Of a stretch of 64,000 bases of DNA, positions 63,579 to 64,000 are shown in pieces. Source of the stretch: an uncultured Erythrobacter sp. (lineage in GTDB: Bacteria; Pseudomonadota; Alphaproteobacteria; Sphingomonadales; Sphingomonadaceae); the NCBI GenBank assembly GCA_947501005.1, contig CANMTU010000001.1:124001-188000 (forward strand). Direction: 5' to 3'. Below the pieces are notes generated by a model. It did no database searches. It was given only the letters and a program-made list of their open reading frames with translations, and was not told where the DNA came from. Position 1 is the first letter of the stretch. Every line of letters begins with the position of its first letter. Made by a program: the position numbers and the translations under genes.

Positions 63579-64000
63579 ATGCGATACCGTCACACCTGCC
63601 TTCCTGCCTTCGTGATCGCGGTCGCGCTGGCCGGCCCCGCCGCCCATGCCCAGACCGCGGAGGACGATACCGACACGATCATCGTGACGGCGCAGCGCGA
63701 CAATGCGAGCGAGGTCCTCAATGGCGGCGATGCGGGCGTGCTGGGCGACAAGGCGGCCGAGGACCTGCCCTTCTCGATCCGCGCCTTCGACGAGAGGCTG
63801 ATCTACAACCAGCAGCCGCTGACCATCGGCGACGTGCTCGACAACGATCCTACCGTCCGCACGACCTACGGGTTCGGCAATGCCGCGGAGCAGTTCGTCA
63901 TTCGCGGCTTCGCGCTGTATGGCGACGATGTGGGCGTGAACGGGCTGTACGGCATCGCGCCGCGCCAGCTGATTGCGCCCGAACTGTTCCAGCAGGTGCA
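63579..64000 (+). CDS. TonB-dependent (siderophore) receptor, 3' end outside the window
   Basis: The first 140 codons of an outer-membrane receptor. It has a signal peptide (start MRYRHTCLPAFVIAVALAGP, cleavage near AHA-QT), a TonB box-like DTIIVTAQRD, then the plug domain with DLPFSIRAFDERLIYNQQ, the DVLDNDPTVRT segment and FVIRGFALYGDD, typical of siderophore receptors (FhuA/FpvA type). AAGGA lies 6 bases before the ATG. The barrel is cut off by the window end, so ligand and integrity cannot be judged. Confidence 0.9.
   Translation, partial: MRYRHTCLPAFVIAVALAGPAAHAQTAEDDTDTIIVTAQRDNASEVLNGGDAGVLGDKAAEDLPFSIRAFDERLIYNQQPLTIGDVLDNDPTVRTTYGFGNAAEQFVIRGFALYGDDVGVNGLYGIAPRQLIAPELFQQV

Overview
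The window is GC-rich DNA from an alphaproteobacterium. A sphingomonad (order Sphingomonadales, perhaps Erythrobacteraceae) is the best guess. The reasons are the suf operon layout (an IscR-like Rrf2 regulator, sufB, a DUF559 gene, sufC, a short sufD, sufS, an MIP18-family gene and a HesB gene), the TonB receptor at the right edge, and plasmid-type backbone genes (ArdC, DUF2493, strawberry-notch, large ParB) common in this group. These are family-level inferences; no database was searched. No rRNA, tRNA, CRISPR array, integrase or complete insertion sequence was recognised.

Region 1 (1-25.6 kb) looks like ordinary chromosome. It holds two cation antiporters (CaCA type and NhaA), an OmpR-type two-component system, and a bicarbonate module (beta-carbonic anhydrase, SulP transporter, second beta-carbonic anhydrase that has lost a zinc ligand). 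Then come a PQQ-type sugar dehydrogenase lipoprotein with a DUF2231 protein, an HWE/HisKA_2 sensor kinase, a PfkB sugar/nucleoside kinase, the full suf operon on the minus strand with nearly every junction overlapping, pyrD, a gamma-glutamyltransferase lipoprotein and an acyl-CoA synthetase.

Region 2 (25.7-62.9 kb) looks like an accessory element. Its backbone appears in two blocks: 25.7-35.6 kb (HipA/HipB, a CHC2-Toprim protein, a 1415-residue methyltransferase/strawberry-notch helicase, a 657-residue ParB) and 58.4-62.9 kb (ArdC, a frameshifted gene, DUF2493, a small conserved protein, SSB, two small proteins). Five genes spread over both blocks share an ATCAGGAG ribosome-binding site, four with identical spacing and most behind a short hairpin. 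This suggests one original backbone split by cargo.

The cargo between the blocks comes in modules. An ethanol module (36-42 kb) has a GAF/Fis regulator without an AAA+ domain, an aldehyde dehydrogenase, a zinc alcohol dehydrogenase and a DUF779-acetyl-CoA synthetase fusion. A sulfide/persulfide module (42.2-48.7 kb) has a cysteine-less ArsR repressor, a peroxiredoxin, a persulfide-dioxygenase-like MBL protein, two YeeE/YedE halves, a DUF442 sulfurtransferase, an SQR-like flavoprotein, SulP and a 51-residue helix-turn-helix protein. A recombination scar near 49.9 kb joins a 3'-truncated cytochrome bd subunit I, without cydB, to the damaged 3' end of a flavin monooxygenase gene. After it come a TetR regulator, an MscS channel, and a TetR-controlled operon of a catalase-like heme protein, an unknown 231-residue protein, a DyP peroxidase and a hotdog thioesterase.

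Region 3 (63.3-64 kb) holds a small membrane protein and the start of a TonB-dependent receptor cut by the window edge.
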